The notes under the pieces are model-generated. The model did no database searches, was not told the origin of the DNA, and saw only the letters and a list, made by a program, of their open reading frames with translations. A stretch of 64,000 nucleotides of DNA. Source: Chiridota heheva (taxonomy: Eukaryota > Echinodermata > Holothuroidea > Apodida > Chiridotidae). Every line of letters starts with the position of its first letter. Positions within the stretch are counted from its first letter, which is position 1. Shown here piece after piece: positions 59,216 to 64,000 of the stretch. The stretch is from the NCBI GenBank assembly GCA_020152595.1, contig JAIGNY010004038.1:18501-82500 (forward strand), in the 5' to 3' direction. Position numbers and translations under genes: made by a program.

Positions 59216-61486
59216 AGAGGGTTGAAAGTTTCATGTATCTGAAATTGGAAAATAGGCCCTATACAGTGCTGAATTTCAAAATTGTCTCATATTGGGCATA
59301 AAATATTGTCACAGTGGGATTCTGAGTACTAAAATATCTTCATTATTGATAATTGGGCTCCCAAGATTATTTGGGAGTTTATGCACAGTGAAATCTTTGA
59401 CATGTGTATGACCAATTTTGAAATGAAATCAAAACTACAGTGTGACTTTGTGTTACATCCATGGCAGACCCCTAGATTATATCAGAGGCTTGCACCCCAC
59501 TAATTCCTTGACCATGTATTTCTCATTACCACATACCATCATTTTTCATATTCCCTCTATACTTTGTTAACAAAAACAATTTTGAGAATTTGGTTCCCAT
59601 AGGTACAGGCTATGCACTAGTTGTATTAATTCCCCCTAATTTGCATAATGAGGGCCCCTACTTCCATGACACATGGCCCTTGCTCATCGTCATCACTTGG
59701 CTGAAACACAGGCGACCATAAACTTCCTCCAGCCCTTCCTACCAGTAGCAAGGTTGGCTATCTGGCTCTGGGATAGCTCAAGGCCTCTACTGTATCCCTT
59801 ACTACTGTACTTTGTAAATGATTAATTTGGTCATTCTGCACTTGTCAATGTGTGACTCACCTCTACACCCCCGGACAAGATGGGTAACTGCACAAAGGTG
59901 GGTGGTCAAAACATGTACACTGACGCACCCCTCAGTCACTAAGGTGACTGACATTTCTTGTGCAAATGACTAACCCCAAATGACTAGCCTCTGTACAAAG
60001 TTAATGGGTCTGAAGTAAACTGACTCACCCCAGAGTCACTCTGGTGACTGACAATTTGGTAAAATGATGCCCATGTGAGTCACTGTTTATATGTCAATGA
60101 CCCACCTTTGACTCACATTGCTGGGGGTAGTAGGGGTGAGTCATACAACTGACAAGTGCATTAGCACCAACCTGTTAATGGAGTCAAATTAGGGGTCTGC
60201 ATAGGAGGGTGTCTGAGGCCTTTAGAGGAGGGGCAAATTTCCTTCCCTGCTCCACACAAATTACTACTTTGCAACCTTTGGGAACAAGGAACATGAGTGA
60301 GGTGGGGCAAGTCCTTCCACTGGCTCACTTACATGGCTATTTTGCAATAATCAATTGGGATCAAGGTGCATGTGTGGATGGAGGACAGGCAAATGCCTCC
60401 AGTGGCTCTTTCAAATTAACCTTTTCCAGCAATTAAGACCAAATCAGTCACAAATGAGTGAAAGTGTTTTTTTCATATATCATTTCTTCAGTTTTGTACA
60501 AAAATCTTGAAAGTTCAAAAAGTCCCAAATGCCCTCTCACTGAAATGGAAAGAAGTTCTGACCCATCCGTGTCTTAATTTTTAGCCGTCAGTGTGAACTT
60601 CCAGCTTCTCTGCTGAATCCTTCTAATTTCTGCAGATAATTTTAAGATTCTTTATATTTTTTACCTCAACAGTAATCAAAGCATTGATACAAAGAATGTA
60701 CTTACAAGTGGCTCTAAACTCGGCCCAGGCTGTCCTAGATAGACTGATTGATGACTTAATACAACAATCTAAATGTTCAAGTGATCAAAACGTTGAAATA
60801 CCTTTTGCACTTTAACATCCAATCTAAAGATTTGCCTGTGGGAACTTTGTAACTTTCCTAATAGACATTCTAAACTCATACAAAGAGGACTTAAGTAGAG
60901 ATACCCCAAAAGTAGAAGAACCTAAGCTGTTTGTTTTCCCCATCACTTTTTAATCTTTCCTTTTCAGAGTAATTGCAAAGTAAAGTTCCTTTATTGAGGT
61001 CAAATATCCCCAGGGCGTCTTTTATACCTACAGCTGATCAGTTAGGTCTTCTCATTGCAGCTACAAGATGTTCCATTTCACATTCACACTGAGAATGCTG
61101 TTAGCCTGTCCTGTTAAATTTGACAGCTCCCTGGACCGTCACTTTGAACAAGGTGCATCTTTTGAGTTTAAATGCACCCTCCAATTGTTTGCGTCAATCT
61201 CTACAAAATTCTTTCAAATCACTTCATGAAAAGGTTTTGTTCTTGAGTGAATTTCCTAAAAAAAAAGGATTATTTCCAAAGAACTGATGTCAAGTTTTAT
61301 TACTTTATGGTATCAGGGAATGATATTAAGAGCATATTTGACCTGGGTTAAGACAGGTCCCTGATCTGACAACCCAATAACTGCCTATTGAAGACAAAAG
61401 ATGTATTATTTACGAGATACGAATGGCCAGCTGCAGAAGTTGCTTGAATAATTAAAGTACTGTCATTTGCAATCCTAGAAACGTGT
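59216..61486. other. Probable PSMD1 intron or upstream region, unique
   Basis: No exon is supported. About 59930-60130 repeats gactcac/gtgactgac motifs, with small palindromes such as gtcactctggtgac. I found no PSMD1 exon upstream of 51430 here. Confidence 0.45.
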
Positions 61487-62560
61487 TATCATTTGAGTAT
61501 GCCCTCACGATCACGATCTGCAGGTTATTTCTTACTGTAACCCTCACTATATCCGATCGCAAGCACTTGGTCTCGATCCTCATCGGATCACGATCTGCAG
61601 GTTATTTCTTACTGTAACCCTCACTATATCTGATTGTAGACACTTCATCTTGATCCTCATCAAGATCACGATCTGCAGGTTATTTCTTACTGTAACCCTC
61701 ACTATATCCGATCGCAAGCACTTGGTCTTGATCCTCATCGGGATCACGATCTGCAGGTTATTTCTTACTGTGACCCTCACTATATCAGATCACAAGCACT
61801 TGGTCTTGATCCTCATAGGGATCACGATCTGCAGCTTATTTCTTACTGTAACCCTCACTATATCTGATCGCAGACACTTCATCTCAATCCTCATCGGGAT
61901 CACGATCTGCAAGTTATTTCTTACTGTAACCCTCACTATATCCTGACTTGGTCTTGATCCTCAGACACTTCTTATAACCCTCAATCGCAGACACTTCTCA
62001 TCATGATCACGATCTGCAAGTTATTTCTTACTGTAACCCTCACTATATCCGATCGCAAGCACTTGGTCTTGATCCTCATCGAAATCACAATCTGCAGGTT
62101 ATTTCTTACTGTAACCCTCACTATATCCGATCACGAGCACTTGGTCTTGATCCTCATCGGGATCACGATCTGCAGGTTAATTCTTACTGTAACCCTCACT
62201 ATATTCGATCGCAAGCACTTGGTCTTGATCCTCATCGAGATCACAATCTGCAGGTTATTTCTTACTGTTACTTCATCTTGATCCTCATCGGGATCACGAT
62301 CTGCAGGTTATTTCTTACTGTAACCCTCACTGGTCTTGATCCTCTCGGGATATCTGCAGGTTATTTCCTGTAACCCTCACTATATCTGATCAGACTATCA
62401 CGATCTGCAGGTTATTTTTACTGTAACCCTCACTATATCCGATCACAAGCACTTGGTCTTGATCCTCATAGGGATCACGATCTGCAAGTTATTTCTTCTG
62501 TAACCCTCACTATATCTGATCGCAAGCACTTGATCTCAATCCCCATCGAGATGTACTGGA
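61487..62560 (+). repeat. 78-bp tandem repeat, about 13 copies with deletions
   Basis: The unit is gatcacgatctgcaggttat, ttcttactgtaaccctcact, atatccgatcgcaagcactt, ggtcttgatcctcatcgg. Several copies are shortened. Open frames of the ITICRLFLTVTL type arise because 78 is a multiple of three. A weakly related outlier lies at about 62840-62920. Confidence 0.94.
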
Positions 62561-63080
62561 ACAGACAATCAGATTATCAAACAAATTGTGTCAATCAATG
62601 CAAATTTCTCTATCTGATCATAATCATGCCTTGTTCTGATGTGATTGTCAAGTTATGGTATTGAGGGCAGATTTGACATGGTATTAAGACCGGTCCCTGA
62701 TCTAACAACCCAGTTACTGAGCTTTTGAGGACAAACTTATTATGTTTTGCCATATTGGACAGCTGCATACATCTCTTTCTTTAATAGCTTCCAGAAAGTA
62801 ATTTGCAATCCCAATGAGTGTGTTGTGTGTGTGAACTCATGATCACAAACTACAGGTTATTTTTTACAGTAATGCTCACAATATCTGATCGCAGGCACTT
62901 GTGATCTCAATCCTCATTGGGGGTAGTACATGAACTGGAGCAGGCAATCAGATTCACCAACAAGATTATAAAAAAAAGCATATTTTGAGATAAATGCACT
63001 CTCCCTTTGTTTGTGTCAATCACTGCAAAATTATTTATCTGTCACTTAAAAATGTCTTGTTCTGATGTAAACCCCAAAAA
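62561..63080. other. Unique sequence with a diverged outlier of the 78-bp unit
   Basis: The phrases gacctggg/gacatgg and ggtccctgatct..caaccca occur at about 61340, 62676 and 63518. This suggests an older, longer duplicated block around the 78-bp array. No gene is visible. Confidence 0.5.
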
Positions 63081-63084
63081 ACTA

Positions 63085-63475
63085 GATTGCTGCTTGCGGC
63101 AAGCTTGCGATAAGCTAACAATTTTTAGCTTGCCCAAGCTTGCTGCACCCTTCTGGCAATTAGCTTGCAGCGAGCTATTATTTGGGACAAATGCAAGCTC
63201 GCTAGCTTGCGAAAGCTGGTAAAAACCATTCCGTGAGCTTGCGCAAGCTAGCAAAAAATTCTGGAAGTTTGCGCAAGCTAAGATATTTTTTTGCTTGCTT
63301 GCGATTGTGCAAGCTAAAGTTAGCTTGCACAAGCTAAAGTTAGTTTGCACAAGCAAACAAGCTTGCAATTGTCCTAAATTACTGGCTTGCTGCAAAGTTA
63401 CAGCAAGCTTGCGCAAGTTTAAGGCAAACTTAAGCAAGCTAAAAATTGTTAGCTTGTCGCAAGCAATTTTTTTCT
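63085..63475. repeat. Palindrome-rich agcttgcgcaagct region
   Basis: Dozens of overlapping, imperfect occurrences of the self-complementary words agctt/aagct and ttgcgcaa occur in 390 bases, without a fixed period. Both strands look alike. It encodes nothing convincing. Confidence 0.85.
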
Positions 63476-64000
63476 GTAAGGATAGTTTGATAAGGTTATT
63501 TATAATATTGCAGGCAGATTTGACCTGGGATATAAACAGGTCCTTGATCTAACAACCCAATTACTGCCTAATGAGGATGAACTTGTAAATTTTACTTCAA
63601 AATTAATGTTGAGGCGGAGTGTTTATACGCATATTTAATGCACCGGACAAAGGATATTAGCCCAAAAGTGGAATGACCCGACTTTAGGGAGTGCAAAATC
63701 TATTGAACCGTGCATTAAATATGCATATAGATATGATGCCAAAACATTAAATCTTTTTATCAAATTTTTGTGGTAGATTGCATAAAATGCATGACCGACA
63801 ACAAACAAGAATAAAAAACGATAAAAGTTTACATACATTTTTTCGCTTTGTTAAAAAATTCACCCATTGTAAAAATGGACTAAGCCAAATACTGACGGCG
63901 TGCATTACATAGAAATTTTATAATAGCCATGGAAAGTTGCAGAAATCCTTACGGATAGTATCAGCTTTAGGTTAAAGGGGCACTAGACTGAAAAGCAAGG
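63476..64000. other. Unique sequence to the window end
   Basis: No exon or repeat is recognised apart from the short ggtccttgatctaacaaccc phrase also seen at about 61340 and 62690. Confidence 0.45.

Noticed and set aside
60700-60740. Possible small minus-strand exon between tctatctag and gtaagt
   Set aside because: The splice motifs look good, but about 35 coding bases match nothing in PSMD1 that I know. Chance occurrence is likely.

Overview
The window is animal genomic DNA: spliced genes with canonical GT-AG introns, AT-rich introns packed with minisatellites, tRNA-derived SINEs, decayed LINEs and a DIRS-type element. Protein similarity and repeat style suggest a marine invertebrate, perhaps an echinoderm; this is inference and no species marker is visible.

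Two conserved genes converge, and both are incomplete at their 5' ends. On the + strand, positions 217-18756 hold the last five coding exons of ALG9, an ER mannosyltransferase of N-glycan precursor assembly. On the - strand, positions 51430-28147 hold the last eight coding exons of PSMD1 (Rpn2), the scaffold subunit of the 26S proteasome base. Exon phases join without conflict in both genes. The final exons were found only by following intron phase, because their correct frames are not the longest open frames. The two genes have no obvious functional link.

Layout: 1-18756 ALG9 exons with introns carrying 22-bp, 38-bp, 59-bp and 30-bp tandem arrays; 18757-28146 intergenic DNA with a 31-bp array starting at the ALG9 poly(A) signal, a LINE tail, a 437-bp tandem duplication, 94-99-bp and 42-bp arrays, and a decayed DIRS-like element (about 23.1-26.6 kb); 28147-51430 PSMD1 exons with a CAT-type microsatellite, a 4.8-kb 36-bp array, two LINE remnants, a 1.9-kb 19-bp array and SINEs; 51431-64000 probably upstream PSMD1 intron, with no exon recognised and several MITE-like elements.

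Tandem repeats fill roughly a third of the window. The most striking pattern is that several repeat units look like amplified pieces of local functional sequence. The 59-bp unit (about 79 copies) carries a 3' splice-site motif matching the acceptor of the exon just upstream. The 31-bp unit carries a poly(A)-hexamer variant and starts at the gene's own AATAAA. The 38-bp unit matches the central part of the SINE it abuts. The 19-bp array makes a pyrimidine-rich tract, almost free of AG, directly upstream of a PSMD1 acceptor.
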